From assembly GCF_007923355.1 (NCBI RefSeq), contig NZ_VOGO01000002.1:124001-188000 (forward strand): a DNA stretch of 64,000 nt. The letters are read 5' to 3'. The notes beneath the pieces were generated by a model. That model was given only the letters and a program-made list of their open reading frames with translations, searched no databases and had not been told where the DNA came from. This document shows, one piece after another, positions 42,775-52,539 of the stretch. Position 1 is the stretch's first letter, and the number at the start of each line of letters is the position of its first letter. The position numbers and the translations under genes are program-made. This DNA is from Falsiphaeobacter marinintestinus. GTDB taxonomy: Bacteria > Pseudomonadota > Alphaproteobacteria > Rhodobacterales > Rhodobacteraceae.

Positions 42775-44866
42775 AAAAGAGCTGCGCGGCAAGCCACTGG
42801 ACGATCTCAACTGGCAGACGCTGGAAGGGATCGAGGTCAAGCCGCTGTACACCGCCGACGACACCGCAGACTTACCGCATATGGATACGATGCCCGGTTT
42901 CGGCCCGTTTACGCGCGGCGTAAAGGCAACGATGTATGCAGGCCGCCCGTGGACCATCCGGCAATATGCCGGGTTTTCGACGGCTGAGGAATCCAACGCC
43001 TTCTATCGCCGCAACCTTGCCGCCGGTCAGCAGGGCGTGTCGGTGGCCTTTGATCTGGCCACGCACCGGGGCTACGACAGCGACCATCCGCGCGTAGTCG
43101 GAGATGTTGGCAAGGCCGGCGTGGCCATTGACAGCGTCGAAGACATGAAAGTGCTGTTTGACGGCATCCCGCTCGACAAAGTGTCGGTCTCGATGACCAT
43201 GAACGGCGCGGTGATCCCGATCCTTGCCAATTTCATCGTCGCAGGCGAAGAGCAGGGCCATGACAAAAGTCTTCTGGCGGGCACCATTCAGAACGACATT
43301 CTGAAAGAATTCATGGTCCGCAACACCTATATCTATCCGCCTGAACCGTCGATGCGCATCATTGCGGACATTATCGAATACACCAGCAACGAGATGCCGA
43401 AATTCAACTCGATCTCGATTTCGGGCTATCACATGCAAGAGGCTGGCGCGAACCTTGTGCAAGAGCTTGCCTATACCCTGGCCGATGGCCGCGAATACGT
43501 GCGCGCCGCCATGGACGCAGGGATGGATGTCGATAAATTCGCCGGCCGTCTGTCGTTCTTCTTTGCAATCGGCATGAACTTTTTCATGGAAATCGCCAAG
43601 CTGCGCGCCGCGCGGACCCTGTGGCATCGCATCATGACCGAGTTCGGGGCCAAATCCGAACGCTCAAAAATGCTGCGCACGCATTGCCAGACTTCGGGCG
43701 TATCGCTGCAGGAACAAGACCCGTATAACAACGTGGTCCGCACCGCGTATGAGGCGATGAGCGCGGTTCTGGGTGGTACCCAGTCGTTGCACACCAACGC
43801 GCTGGACGAAGCCATCGCGCTGCCCACCGAATTTTCGGCCCGGATTGCGCGCAACACGCAGCTGGTGCTGCAGGAAGAAACCGGCGTGACCAATGTGGTC
43901 GATCCGCTGGCGGGATCCTACTATGTCGAAAGCCTGACCAACGACCTGATCGACCAGGCCTGGGCGCTGATCGAAGAGGTCGAAGAGATGGGTGGCATGA
44001 CCAAGGCTGTTGCCAGCGGCATGCCAAAACTGCGGATCGAGGAATCTGCTGCCCGCCGTCAGGCGATGATCGACCGCGGTCAGGAAGTCATCGTCGGCGT
44101 CAACAAGTACCGCAAGGACAAGGAAGACCCGATCGACATTCTGGACGTCGACAATGTCGCCGTCCGGGAAAGCCAGATCGCGCGTCTTGAAAAGATGCGG
44201 GCGGATCGCGACGAAGCGGCCTGTCAGGCGGCATTGGCTGAACTGACCCGCCGTGCCAAAGAAGGTGGCAACCTGCTTGAAGCGGCTGTTGAAGCCGCGC
44301 GTACCCGCGCCTCGGTTGGAGAAATCAGCATGGCAATGGAAAACGAATTTGGCCGCCACCGCGCCGAAGTGAAGACCCTCGCCGGGGTCTATGGCGCGGC
44401 GTACGAAGGCGACGAAGGCTTTGCCGCGATCCAGGCGGATGTTGAGAAATTCGCCGAAACCGAAGGCCGTCGCCCGCGCATGCTGGTGGTCAAGATGGGG
44501 CAGGACGGGCATGATCGTGGTGCCAAGGTGATTGCCACCGCCTTCGCCGACATCGGCTTTGACGTCGACGTCGGTCCGCTGTTCCAGACCCCTGCCGAAG
44601 CGGCGCAGGACGCGGTGGATAACGACGTGCATGTCGTCGGAATCTCGTCTCAGGCAGCAGGTCACAAGACATTGGCCCCGCAACTGGTTGCCGCGCTGAA
44701 AGAAGCCGGAGCCGAAGATATCATCGTGATTTGCGGTGGGGTAATTCCGCAGCAGGACTATGATTTCCTGTACAAAAACGGTGTGAAAGCGATCTTTGGG
44801 CCGGGCACCAACATCCCTGAAGCGGCACGCGATATCCTGCGTCTGATCGGGACCGCGCCCGCGTAA
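42737..44866 (+). CDS. mcm: Methylmalonyl-CoA mutase
   Basis: A 709-residue, single-chain adenosylcobalamin enzyme. The N-terminal TIM barrel (about 30-560) includes [20 protein letters not shown], quoted as [20 protein letters not shown], and the substrate-site segment [19 protein letters not shown]. The C-terminal B12-binding domain has DGHDRGAKV with the cobalt-coordinating His at residue 592. It isomerises (R)-methylmalonyl-CoA to succinyl-CoA, completing propionyl-CoA assimilation begun by PccA/PccB. An AGAGGAAG site precedes the start, inside the preceding gene. A methylmalonyl-CoA epimerase gene is not in the window. Confidence 0.96.
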   Translation: MTQNNDDWRALAEKELRGKPLDDLNWQTLEGIEVKPLYTADDTADLPHMDTMPGFGPFTRGVKATMYAGRPWTIRQYAGFSTAEESNAFYRRNLAAGQQGVSVAFDLATHRGYDSDHPRVVGDVGKAGVAIDSVEDMKVLFDGIPLDKVSVSMTMNGAVIPILANFIVAGEEQGHDKSLLAGTIQNDILKEFMVRNTYIYPPEPSMRIIADIIEYTSNEMPKFNSISISGYHMQEAGANLVQELAYTLADGREYVRAAMDAGMDVDKFAGRLSFFFAIGMNFFMEIAKLRAARTLWHRIMTEFGAKSERSKMLRTHCQTSGVSLQEQDPYNNVVRTAYEAMSAVLGGTQSLHTNALDEAIALPTEFSARIARNTQLVLQEETGVTNVVDPLAGSYYVESLTNDLIDQAWALIEEVEEMGGMTKAVASGMPKLRIEESAARRQAMIDRGQEVIVGVNKYRKDKEDPIDILDVDNVAVRESQIARLEKMRADRDEAACQAALAELTRRAKEGGNLLEAAVEAARTRASVGEISMAMENEFGRHRAEVKTLAGVYGAAYEGDEGFAAIQADVEKFAETEGRRPRMLVVKMGQDGHDRGAKVIATAFADIGFDVDVGPLFQTPAEAAQDAVDNDVHVVGISSQAAGHKTLAPQLVAALKEAGAEDIIVICGGVIPQQDYDFLYKNGVKAIFGPGTNIPEAARDILRLIGTAPA

Positions 44867-44872
44867 CCGGCG

Positions 44873-45358
44873 TTGGGCAAGCGCCGCATCGTTTTGATCA
44901 GCATGGCCATCGGCGTCCTTTGGGCGCTGGTGGTTATCTGGGTGCCGCAGCAGCTGGATCTGCCGTTTCTGCCGCCGCCGGTGGCCTTGCCGGTTGCGTT
45001 TCTTGCGCCGGGCTTTGTTCTGGCCGCCATGATCGGGCGACTGGCGCAGCGCCGGTTCTTTGATACTGAAATCATCGACGGACAAGTCTTTGCGCCCGGG
45101 TCCGGGGCCGCGACGGATCAGAAGGTTCTGACGAACACTGTCGAACAATTGGTTCTGGCCTTGGTGACCTGGCCCTTTGTGGCCATGTCGCTGGGCGGGG
45201 CGGCTGTGATCGTGCTTGGGTTAAGCTTTGCGCTGATGCGGGGGCTGTTCTGGGTCGGCTATCATATGTCGCCCCCATTGCGTGGGGTCGGTTTTGCCGG
45301 AACCTTCTATCCGACGGTTCTGTCCGGGTTTTGGGCCTTGGTGGCTTGGTTTGTCTGA
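44873..45358 (+). CDS. MAPEG family membrane protein
   Basis: A 161-residue protein starting with TTG 6 bases after the mutase stop. Four hydrophobic segments and the motif QKVLTNTVEQLVLALV (about residues 83-98) match the MAPEG family, in which an Asn-x-x-Glu pair in the second helix is conserved. Eukaryotic members are glutathione transferases/eicosanoid enzymes; bacterial roles are poorly known. The tight spacing suggests it is the last gene of the mutase transcript. A composite repeat with a hairpin follows. Confidence 0.8.
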   Translation: MGKRRIVLISMAIGVLWALVVIWVPQQLDLPFLPPPVALPVAFLAPGFVLAAMIGRLAQRRFFDTEIIDGQVFAPGSGAATDQKVLTNTVEQLVLALVTWPFVAMSLGGAAVIVLGLSFALMRGLFWVGYHMSPPLRGVGFAGTFYPTVLSGFWALVAWFV

Positions 45359-45378
45359 CGATGCTGTGACGCGGTATG

Positions 45379-45449
45379 GGGGGCTGTCTGCCCCCTCTTG
45401 CGCCTTCGGCCCAATTCACCCCCGAGGGGATTTGAGACAAGAAAGAAGC
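45379..45449 (+). repeat. Composite intergenic repeat, copy 2
   Basis: Begins with a GGGGGC/GCCCCC hairpin (45379-45384 with 45390-45395), then a spacer and the core TTTGAGACAAGAAAGAAGC (45431-45449). The same order is found at 63410-63473. It follows the MAPEG stop codon by 20 bases. Confidence 0.65.
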
Positions 45450-45455
45450 CCTAAA

Positions 45456-46490
45456 TCATGGGGCCGTCCAGAGTGCGTCGTAAACAGCTGCAATGCCCTG
45501 GGCTTCGTGGGTGATGCTGAAGGTGGATTCTGCGATCTCGCGCGCGGCTTGGCCTGCGCTGTCAACAGAGCCGAGCAGGGTACGCGCGGCGTCTGCGGCA
45601 AGGCCTGCGTGGTCGATAGGGACCACTGTGCCTGCGCGCCCCTGGGCCGAAAAGGCGGCGTAATACCCGGTGTCGCTGCCGACGAAGGGCACGCCGCTGG
45701 CCATGCCTTCGAGCGGGACCATGCCATAGCCTTCGTAGCGGGGCAGTTGTACCACCAGTGACAGGCCGCGCATCAGGGCGGGCAGGTCCGCGGCGGGAAC
45801 TTCTCCGATAAAACGCACCCTTTCGATCAGCCCGGCTCGTTGCACCCGGCCTTTGAGGTCGAGGTCGAATTTTTGATGTTCGCGGGCGGCGCGCCCGATG
45901 ACAAGCGCTGTGGCACCAGGCAGTTCGGGTAGCAGTTTCAGCATGGCATCGACAAAAACATCGGTGCCCTTTTCGGGTCGCACACGTCCGATCGTGGCAA
46001 TACCCATGGTGCCGCCATATCCCAGCGCCGCCCAAGCCGAAGCGCGATCCGGGGCGGGGGTGAAGAGGCCGGTGTCCACGCCATGTGGGACGACGCCCCG
46101 GACATGGGGGACATAGTCAGCTGCCGCTTCGGTCGTGGCAATCACCGCATCCATTTTTGAGATCAGCCAGCGCGGGAAGGCCGAATGTCTGCGTTGCGCG
46201 GCCGAGGTAAAGACAATCCGGATCGGCAACTTCAGGACATCCCGCGCCCAGAGGGCTGCGCGCATTTCGGTGTTGCGCCGAACATGCCAGATCGGGAAGG
46301 GGCGGCCCGGTGGGGCGGTGCGCGACAGGGTGCGGGCATCGGACACGGTGATTGGATCGGGACACCCGGGCAGCGGGTGGCCGACCAGTTTCAGGTCGAA
46401 GTCTTTGATCTGTTGGCGGATCACATTGGCGGCGGTGGCCGACACGCCGGTAAAATTGCGATTGAAATTAGTCACGAACAGCTCAGCCAT
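45456..46490 (-). CDS. Glycosyltransferase family 4 protein, probable LPS core transferase
   Basis: Start at 46490, inside the end of waaA (8-nt overlap), gives 344 residues beginning MAELFVTNFNRNFTGVSAT. It has the GT-B fold signs: RVRPEKGTDVFVDAMLKLLP (about 180-199) and the donor-binding motif YEGYGMVPLEGMASGVPFVG (about 264-283). Coupling to waaA suggests a lipopolysaccharide inner-core sugar transferase, similar to LpcC mannosyltransferases of rhizobia (inference). Longer frames extending to 46589 are not needed. Confidence 0.88.
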   Translation of the reverse strand: MAELFVTNFNRNFTGVSATAANVIRQQIKDFDLKLVGHPLPGCPDPITVSDARTLSRTAPPGRPFPIWHVRRNTEMRAALWARDVLKLPIRIVFTSAAQRRHSAFPRWLISKMDAVIATTEAAADYVPHVRGVVPHGVDTGLFTPAPDRASAWAALGYGGTMGIATIGRVRPEKGTDVFVDAMLKLLPELPGATALVIGRAAREHQKFDLDLKGRVQRAGLIERVRFIGEVPAADLPALMRGLSLVVQLPRYEGYGMVPLEGMASGVPFVGSDTGYYAAFSAQGRAGTVVPIDHAGLAADAARTLLGSVDSAGQAAREIAESTFSITHEAQGIAAVYDALWTAP

Positions 46491-47787
46491 GGTCAAGATC
46501 CAGCGCAGCGCAGAGCCGGTTGACCACATCGTCAAGCGCCCGGTTTTGGGTTTCGGCATAGCTTTGCGCAGCGGTACGCGTGGTTTCAAGGTCAGCCGGG
46601 TTGTTCAGCCAATGACCGACCTGTGCGGCGAGATCACGGGCGGTTTCGATCTGGGTCATCCCCCCGGCGGCATCGAGACCTGCATAGGCATCCGCTGCAT
46701 TGTCGACATGAGGTCCGGCGACGACAGCGACACCGGCCAAGGCCGGTTCGAACGGGTTGTGCCCGCCTTTGGGCACCAGCGTTGCCCCCAGAAAAGCAAT
46801 GGGGGACAGGGCATACCAGGTTCCGGTCTCGCCCAATGTGTCGGCGAGGTACACTTGTGTTTCAGGCGTGACAGGTGTTTCGGACGTGCGCCGGGCATAG
46901 GTCAGGCCACTGGCGTGAAGCAGGGCTTCGACTTCGTCGCCGCGTTCGGGGTGACGCGGGACAAGGATCAGGCAAAGATCGGGATGGGCCGTCAAAAGCT
47001 GGCGATGCGCCTCTAGAACGATTTCTTCCTCGCCGGCATGGGTCGAACTGCCGGTCCAGACCGGACGATCACCCAAGCGTCCGCGCAGTTCTTCAAGCAC
47101 ATCCGACTGAACCGGCGGCGCGGCGGAACTGGCCTTTAGGTTGCTGCCGGCATGAACCCGAGCGGGATCAGCCCCCATGGCGATCAGGTCATCGGCAATG
47201 GTTTGATTCTGGGCGATCAGCAGGTCGAACTGGCTCAGAATGAACCGGGCTGTATCGGGCCGTTTTTTCCAGCCGTCGACGGATTTTCGCGACAAACGTG
47301 CGTTCAGCAAGGCCAGTCGTGTTCCGGCCTCGCGACCTTTGACCAGCATCAACGGCCAAAGTTCGCTTTCGACAAACAGCCCGGCGGCGGGGCGCCAATG
47401 CGCATAAAAACGCGCGACCGGACCACTTGCATCCAAAGGCGCGTACTGATGACGGGTGCGGGGTGGCATACGCTGGGCCACAAGCGCGGCCGAGGTGGGC
47501 GTACCCGACGTGATCAGAAACTGCGCCCCGGGCACACGGTCGCCCAACCGCTTGATCAGCGACAAGACTGACAGGCTTTCGCCGACACTGGCAGCGTGGA
47601 ACCAGATCAGCTGACCGGGAGGGCGCGGCAGGCTGGCATTTCCCAGCCGCTCTTGCATGCGCTCGGGGGGGACACCGGCAGCTGCCAACCGGCGTGACAC
47701 CTTGCGCCACGCGAAGGGCACAAGCATCGTGGTTGCAGCGCGGTAGATCCGGAACAGCGGCGTCGGCGCACTGCTGGGGGCTGACAT
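46483..47787 (-). CDS. waaA: 3-deoxy-D-manno-octulosonic acid (Kdo) transferase
   Basis: A 434-residue KdtA/WaaA enzyme that adds Kdo from CMP-Kdo to lipid A precursor at the inner membrane. Visible parts are an N-terminal membrane-near basic segment, IWFHAASVGESLSVLSLIKRL (quoted as WFHAASVGESLSVLSLI, about 40-56), WTGSSTHAGEEEIVLEAH (about 240) and FLGATLVPKGGHNPFEPALAG (quoted as GGHNPFEPALAG, about 350-361). It lies one base after moaA and overlaps the glycosyltransferase gene, forming a three-gene unit. Confidence 0.94.
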   Translation of the reverse strand: MSAPSSAPTPLFRIYRAATTMLVPFAWRKVSRRLAAAGVPPERMQERLGNASLPRPPGQLIWFHAASVGESLSVLSLIKRLGDRVPGAQFLITSGTPTSAALVAQRMPPRTRHQYAPLDASGPVARFYAHWRPAAGLFVESELWPLMLVKGREAGTRLALLNARLSRKSVDGWKKRPDTARFILSQFDLLIAQNQTIADDLIAMGADPARVHAGSNLKASSAAPPVQSDVLEELRGRLGDRPVWTGSSTHAGEEEIVLEAHRQLLTAHPDLCLILVPRHPERGDEVEALLHASGLTYARRTSETPVTPETQVYLADTLGETGTWYALSPIAFLGATLVPKGGHNPFEPALAGVAVVAGPHVDNAADAYAGLDAAGGMTQIETARDLAAQVGHWLNNPADLETTRTAAQSYAETQNRALDDVVNRLCAALDLDHG

Positions 47788-47788
47788 G

Positions 47789-48796
47789 TCAGCCGCCCGT
47801 ATGGCTCATGTGACGCGACATCTGGCCGTCGGCACGCTGTCTGGAATAGTCGAAATCATGGCCCTTTGGTTTCAGCGAAATGGCGGCGCGGATCGCTTCT
47901 TCCAAGGCGCGAGGGTCACCGGGGTGATCGCGCAGGGGTTTGCGCAGGTCAGCCATGTCTTCCTGACCAAGGCACATGTACAGCTCACCGGTGCAGGTCA
48001 GGCGCACGCGGTTGCAGCTTTCGCAGAAATTATGGCTGAGCGGCGTGATAAAGCCGATCTTCTGGTCGCTTTCCTCAAGCCGCACATACCGGGCCGGTCC
48101 GCCCGACCGTTCGGCCAGATCGGTGACCGTATAATGCTGCTCATAGGTACTGCGCACATCTTCGAGAGACCAATATTGATCCAGCCGGTCTTCGTTACCG
48201 ATATCCCCCATCGGCATGACTTCGATCCAGGTCAGGTCCATGTCCCGCTCGGCGCACCATTCGGTAATGCGCGGCAGTTCTTCTTCGTTGAACCCTTTCA
48301 GCGCGACGGCGTTGATCTTGATCCGCAAGCCAGCCCGCTGAGCCGCATCAATGCCTTTCAGCACCTGGGCCAACCGGCCCCACCGTGTCACGTCGGCGAA
48401 TTTCTTGTCGTCCAGCGTATCCAGCGACACGTTCACCCGGCGCACGCCAGCGGCATAAAGCGCATCGGCAAATCGTTCCAACTGAGATCCGTTTGTCGTC
48501 AGCGTCAGTTCCTTCAGCGCCCCGCTGTCCAGATGGCGGGTCATGGATTGGAAAAACGTCATGATCTCGCGCCGGACCAGTGGTTCGCCGCCTGTGATCC
48601 GCAGTTTTTCGACGCCCAGTCCAACAAAGGTCGAACACATCTTGTCCAGTTCTTCGAGCGTCAACAGCTCTTTCTTGGGCAGAAAGGTCATATTTTCCGA
48701 CATGCAATACACACAGCGGAAATCGCACCGGTCGGTGACGGAGACACGCAGGTATGTGATGGCGCGGGCGAAAGGATCGATCAAAGGTGCTGTCAT
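47789..48796 (-). CDS. moaA: GTP 3-prime,8-cyclase MoaA
   Basis: A radical-SAM enzyme of 335 residues for the first step of molybdenum cofactor synthesis. The [4Fe-4S] SAM motif CDFRCVYC holds Cys24, Cys28 and Cys31; the second cluster motif [10 protein letters not shown] with a further Cys in LYMCLGQ is near residues 255-285; the C-terminus carries the MoaA tail ending HMSHTGG with the double Gly. ATG 48796 is preferred to 48832. It leads the moaA-waaA-glycosyltransferase group, although functions differ. Confidence 0.95.
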   Translation of the reverse strand: MTAPLIDPFARAITYLRVSVTDRCDFRCVYCMSENMTFLPKKELLTLEELDKMCSTFVGLGVEKLRITGGEPLVRREIMTFFQSMTRHLDSGALKELTLTTNGSQLERFADALYAAGVRRVNVSLDTLDDKKFADVTRWGRLAQVLKGIDAAQRAGLRIKINAVALKGFNEEELPRITEWCAERDMDLTWIEVMPMGDIGNEDRLDQYWSLEDVRSTYEQHYTVTDLAERSGGPARYVRLEESDQKIGFITPLSHNFCESCNRVRLTCTGELYMCLGQEDMADLRKPLRDHPGDPRALEEAIRAAISLKPKGHDFDYSRQRADGQMSRHMSHTGG

Positions 48797-48888
48797 GTGG
48801 ACATAGGTAAAGCGCGCGCACCCGCCCGGCAAGGGGGGCCTTCGTATTGGGTCTGGCGGGATTGCATCCGCAGGGGTAGAAAGCAGAT

Positions 48889-49362
48889 ATGCGGTATCTG
48901 GTTCTTGTCTCTATTCTTGTTGCGTCGTCCTGTAGTGTTACGGATCAGCTGTTCCAAACGGATACGGCCACCAAGCCTTCTCAGGCCGATGCGACGCTGG
49001 AAGACGCATCTTTGACCCAAGAAACAACCGATTTGGACGACACTAACGCCGACATCGATCCAGGCACGGACGCGGCCACTGACACGGGGCAAGACTCTGT
49101 TCCTGCCCAAAGTGCAGGTCCGAAATCCACCGTTGCAGCACTTGGCGATCCGACAAAACCAGGCTTATGGCTTGAAACGCCTTTGGTCTCGGATCAGCGA
49201 TCGGGTCGGATCACCCTTGCCGCGACCGGTAAAAGCGCCGAGGTCACACTGATTCCCATTGAAGGCGAAGATACCGCAGGTAGCCGTTTGTCCCTGCAAG
49301 GGTTTCAGGCGCTTGGTGCCCCGCTGACCGAATTGATCGACCTGACTGTTCAGCCGCTCTGA
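48889..49362 (+). CDS. Hypothetical lipoprotein, 157 aa
   Basis: A signal sequence with lipobox VASSC (Cys15) starts the protein, followed by an acidic, Asp/Thr-rich linker (about residues 30-70) and a compact C-terminal region (about 85-150) with [17 protein letters not shown]. In related genomes such genes are sometimes labelled D-galactarate dehydratase, which this sequence does not support. It is divergent from moaA and its 3-prime end overlaps the DNA alkylation repair gene by 13 bases. Function unknown. Confidence 0.75.
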   Translation: MRYLVLVSILVASSCSVTDQLFQTDTATKPSQADATLEDASLTQETTDLDDTNADIDPGTDAATDTGQDSVPAQSAGPKSTVAALGDPTKPGLWLETPLVSDQRSGRITLAATGKSAEVTLIPIEGEDTAGSRLSLQGFQALGAPLTELIDLTVQPL

Positions 49363-50036
49363 TCGGGCAGGTATTTGGCGGCTTCCTTGCGGGCAAACGG
49401 CTTAAGATCGTCACCATGCGCGCTCAAAAACGCAATTACGCGGGGGGCGTCATGCTTTGACAGATCGCGCAGCCACCAGCCGATTGCCTTTTGAATAAAC
49501 CAGTTGCGGTCGGGCACATAGGTGGCCACCCAGCCCAAAATCCGGTCACGTTGTGCCAGTTCTTCGGGTTTCGGATGGTTTTGCTTGGTCCAGGGGAGGG
49601 TTGCGACCAGTGCTGCCCGCCGGGTCCACATGAGGTCGGATGTTGTCCAACCTTCGACGGTGTCCAGGCGGGTCGGGTCCGCGACCAGCCGTTTCTGGGC
49701 CGCCATGCAGGCATGATCCGCCACGGCCCAGGCATCGAAATCGGGCACCCAGTTGCAGAGCAACTCCCAAACCGCCTGATCCGGGCGAATGCGGGCCTGG
49801 GTCAGCAGCTTGGCGGCTGCCAGTCGGGCCTCGTGAATATCGGTGCGCCACAGGTCATCCGCCAGTTTCACCCGGTCTTCAACCGTTAGGGACCGGCGCC
49901 AGTCCTTGGTCAGATCGTTCAACACCGGGTTCGCGACGCCCAGATAAACGCGCGCTGCCTTGTGATACCGCGCCATATCTGCAGCCTTGGTCGCATCGGC
50001 CCGCGCCCTGATCTGATCCAGATAGTCTTTGCACAT
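49350..50036 (-). CDS. DNA alkylation repair protein (AlkD-like HEAT-repeat family)
   Basis: ATG 50036 after an AGGGGT site gives 228 residues, the usual length. The protein is helical throughout, in HEAT-like pairs, with the family segments LADDLWRTDIHEARLAAAKL, VADHACMAAQKRL and NWFIQKAIGWWLRDLSKHDA (about 165-184, aromatic and acidic residues lining the base-binding face). AlkD-type enzymes remove 3- and 7-alkylated purines without flipping them. A longer frame to 50216 crosses a gene relic and is rejected. Confidence 0.88.
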   Translation of the reverse strand: MCKDYLDQIRARADATKAADMARYHKAARVYLGVANPVLNDLTKDWRRSLTVEDRVKLADDLWRTDIHEARLAAAKLLTQARIRPDQAVWELLCNWVPDFDAWAVADHACMAAQKRLVADPTRLDTVEGWTTSDLMWTRRAALVATLPWTKQNHPKPEELAQRDRILGWVATYVPDRNWFIQKAIGWWLRDLSKHDAPRVIAFLSAHGDDLKPFARKEAAKYLPDQSG

Positions 50037-50136
50037 GATCCGACCCCTTTTGCCGCACAGACTATGCTGTGCTTTTCGCAGTGCAAGGGGGCTGATAAAA
50101 AACGGTGAAATCGTGAGAATGCGGGCGGGAGGCAGG

Positions 50137-50575
50137 ATGCAATTCCTCAAAGGTGTCGAACGAACAGCAAAGGAACTGGTCCCGCAAAGCTGGCGCATGT
50201 TTTTTCGAGCGTCCAAGTATGAACTTCTGATGGGACGCCGCGCTCCATTTCACTGAAAACGCACTTGTTTCCGCCGACACGGGTACGGAACTGGCTTTTG
50301 ACCGGTTCGCGGGTGATGGCGCGCCGTCATCCGTCTATCGGTCAACCGAAACGTACCGCGACCGCTTTCCCGGCAGCCACGAAACCGGTGAAGTGCTGAC
50401 GATGACAACGCCTTCGCTGCCTGAAATCCTGGCGCGCCATGCCATCGACGTTCGGTCGGCAAGGCGTGGGATGCTGTCGATTGACGTACAGGGCCACGAA
50501 TTGGAGGTCCTGCGCGAGATGGGCGAGGCTGTCAAAGAGTTCGCGCAGGTAAGTACAAGTGCCGCGTCGTGGTGA
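50137..50575 (+). pseudogene. FkbM-type methyltransferase relic
   Basis: Two frame-shifted fragments remain. The first (from 50137, MQFLKGVERTAKELVPQSWR) looks like the basic N-terminus of FkbM-family methyltransferases and stops at 50254-50256. The second, from about 50257 in another frame, reads FDRFAGDGAPSSVYRSTETY and later MLSIDVQGHELEVLREM, the FkbM C-terminal signature; it ends abruptly at 50573-50575. The S-adenosylmethionine-binding core between them is missing, as is the C-terminal end. It is therefore a deletion derivative rather than a working gene. Confidence 0.65.
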
Positions 50576-50679
50576 CGTTTTGTACATCCGCGACTAGGCG
50601 GGCCGGAAAGGCGCGAGCGGCCAGCCCCTCGTCGCCCTTTTGTCACCGGGTTCAATGGCGCAACCAACGACGCCCGCCC

Positions 50680-50702
50680 GAGTATTTTTAAAGAGAAGAA
50701 AC
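50680..50702 (+). repeat. Divergent copy of the intergenic repeat, copy 3
   Basis: GAGTATTTTTAAAGAGAAG resembles the GGGTATTTG-AACAAGAAAG core of the repeats at 28900 and 63450, with several substitutions. It lies 14 bases downstream of the glmS stop on the opposite strand. Membership is tentative. Confidence 0.3.
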
Positions 50703-50715
50703 GGCAGGGCGCGCG

Positions 50716-52539
50716 TTATTCCACGGTCACCGATTTTGCCAGATTGCGCGGTTGGTCCACATCCGTACCTTTGGCAACGGCGGTGTGATAGGCCAGTAAT
50801 TGCGCTGGAATGGCGTATAAGATCGGTGCCAGCGTGGGGTGCACATGCGGCATCCGGATGGTCGACCAGACACCGTCCTGTGCTTCGGCCAGCCCGTCAT
50901 CGTCCGAAATCAACAGCACCTGACCCTTACGCGCCATGACCTCTTGCATGTTCGAAACGGTCTTGTCGAAGACCGCGTCGCGCGGCGCCATGACGATCAC
51001 CGGCATGTTCTTGTCGATCAGGGCAATCGGGCCGTGTTTCAGTTCACCTGACGCATAACCTTCGGCATGTATATAACTGATTTCTTTCAGTTTAAGAGCA
51101 CCTTCAAGCGCCATCGGATACATCGGCCCACGCCCCAGAAACAACACATCCCGGGCTTCGCTAAGTTTGATTGCGGCCTGTCGGATCGCTTCGTTCTGAT
51201 CCAGCGCGGCATTCAGCAGCGACGGCAACCCACGCACCGCCGAGATGTGATCGGCCAGCGTTTCCTGATCTATCTGTCCTTTGTCCGCAGCCGCCTTCAG
51301 CGCAAGCAGAACCAGCACAACAAGCTGGCAGGTGAACGCCTTGGTCGACGCCACGCCGACCTCGACCCCGGCATGGATCGGCAGTGCCAGATCGCTTTCG
51401 CGGGCGATCGAGCTTTCGGGGACATTGACCACCGACACGATCTTGTCGGCCTTGCCCTCGCAATAACGCAGGGCGGCCAGCGTATCGGCAGTTTCGCCAG
51501 ACTGGCTGACGAATACTGCCAGCGTGCCGGGGCTGACGGGAGGCTCGCGATAGCGAAATTCTGAGGCGATATCGACCTCGACCGGGATACGGGCCAGCTG
51601 TTCGAACCAGTATTTCGCCGTGAGGCAGGCGTAATAGGCCGTGCCACAGGCGACCATGGTCACACGTTCGATCTTGGTAAAGTCGATACCCTTGCCCGGC
51701 AGTTGTACGGTGTCTTGCCCGGCCGGCAGATAGTGGCCAAGCGCGTCGCCGATCACCAGCGGCTGTTCAGCGATTTCCTTTGCCATGAAATGCTTGTGAC
51801 CCGCCTTGTCGATCTGGGTGGACTGGATCTGAACCGTGCGGATTTCGCGATTGGCCAGTTCGCCCTGAGCATCGCGGATCTCCAGCGAGGTCCGGGTCAG
51901 AACGGCGCGGTCGCCTTCTTCAAGATAGGTGATCCGATCAGTCAGCGGCCCCAGCGCGATGGCATCGCTGCCAACATACATCTCGCCCTCGCCATGGCCG
52001 ATGGCCAGCGGTGATCCCTTGCGGGCGGCGACAATCAGATCTTCTTCGCCATCGAACAGAAATGCCAAGGCGAAAGCGCCCTCAAGCCGATCAAGCGCCT
52101 GGAACGCGGCATCGACGGGGGATGCGCCCTGATCCAGATAGTGTTGCGTCAAAAGAGCGACGGTTTCGGTATCGGTTTCCGTTTGCGGCAGGATGCCGTG
52201 TTCGGCCAGTTCGGCGCGCAGATCGCGAAAGTTTTCGATGATCCCGTTGTGCACCACGGCGACTGGCCCTGCCTGATGCGGATGGGCATTGCTGACCGAC
52301 GGCTCGCCATGTGTGGCCCAGCGGGTATGACCGATCCCGGCCTTGCCCGGCAAGGGGTCATGCACCAGCAAATCGCCCAGATTGACCAGCTTGCCGACGG
52401 CGCGGCGGCGATCCAGTTTGCCGTGGTTCACGGTGGCGATTCCGGCGCTGTCATAGCCCCGGTATTCCAGTCGTTTCAGCGCTTCAACAAGGATCGGCGC
52501 TGCTTCATGGTCGCCAAGTACCCCTACAATACCGCACAT
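50716..52539 (-). CDS. glmS: Glutamine-fructose-6-phosphate aminotransferase (isomerizing)
   Basis: A 607-residue enzyme. The N-terminal nucleophile Cys2 follows the initiator Met in MCGIVGVLGDH; the glutaminase domain (1-240) is followed by two SIS domains (about 285-600; e.g. VACGTAYYACLTAKYWFE and LPIHAGVEVGVASTKAFTCQ) ending in the usual AKSVTVE tail. It makes glucosamine-6-phosphate for peptidoglycan and LPS. Its ATG overlaps the glmU stop by one base (TAATG), so the two genes are coupled. Confidence 0.97.
   Translation of the reverse strand: MCGIVGVLGDHEAAPILVEALKRLEYRGYDSAGIATVNHGKLDRRRAVGKLVNLGDLLVHDPLPGKAGIGHTRWATHGEPSVSNAHPHQAGPVAVVHNGIIENFRDLRAELAEHGILPQTETDTETVALLTQHYLDQGASPVDAAFQALDRLEGAFALAFLFDGEEDLIVAARKGSPLAIGHGEGEMYVGSDAIALGPLTDRITYLEEGDRAVLTRTSLEIRDAQGELANREIRTVQIQSTQIDKAGHKHFMAKEIAEQPLVIGDALGHYLPAGQDTVQLPGKGIDFTKIERVTMVACGTAYYACLTAKYWFEQLARIPVEVDIASEFRYREPPVSPGTLAVFVSQSGETADTLAALRYCEGKADKIVSVVNVPESSIARESDLALPIHAGVEVGVASTKAFTCQLVVLVLLALKAAADKGQIDQETLADHISAVRGLPSLLNAALDQNEAIRQAAIKLSEARDVLFLGRGPMYPMALEGALKLKEISYIHAEGYASGELKHGPIALIDKNMPVIVMAPRDAVFDKTVSNMQEVMARKGQVLLISDDDGLAEAQDGVWSTIRMPHVHPTLAPILYAIPAQLLAYHTAVAKGTDVDQPRNLAKSVTVE

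Noticed and set aside
43664-45148. 494-codon minus-strand open frame opposite methylmalonyl-CoA mutase
   Set aside because: It mirrors the high GC third positions of the mutase and MAPEG genes, has an unusual His/Arg/Gln-rich composition and no start signal or family.
47786-49015. 409-codon plus-strand open frame opposite moaA
   Set aside because: Antisense shadow of moaA; the moaA reading has all iron-sulfur motifs and this one has none.
48889-49362. D-galactarate dehydratase label often given to such genes
   Set aside because: The 157-aa lipoprotein has no dehydratase motif and is far too short for that enzyme.
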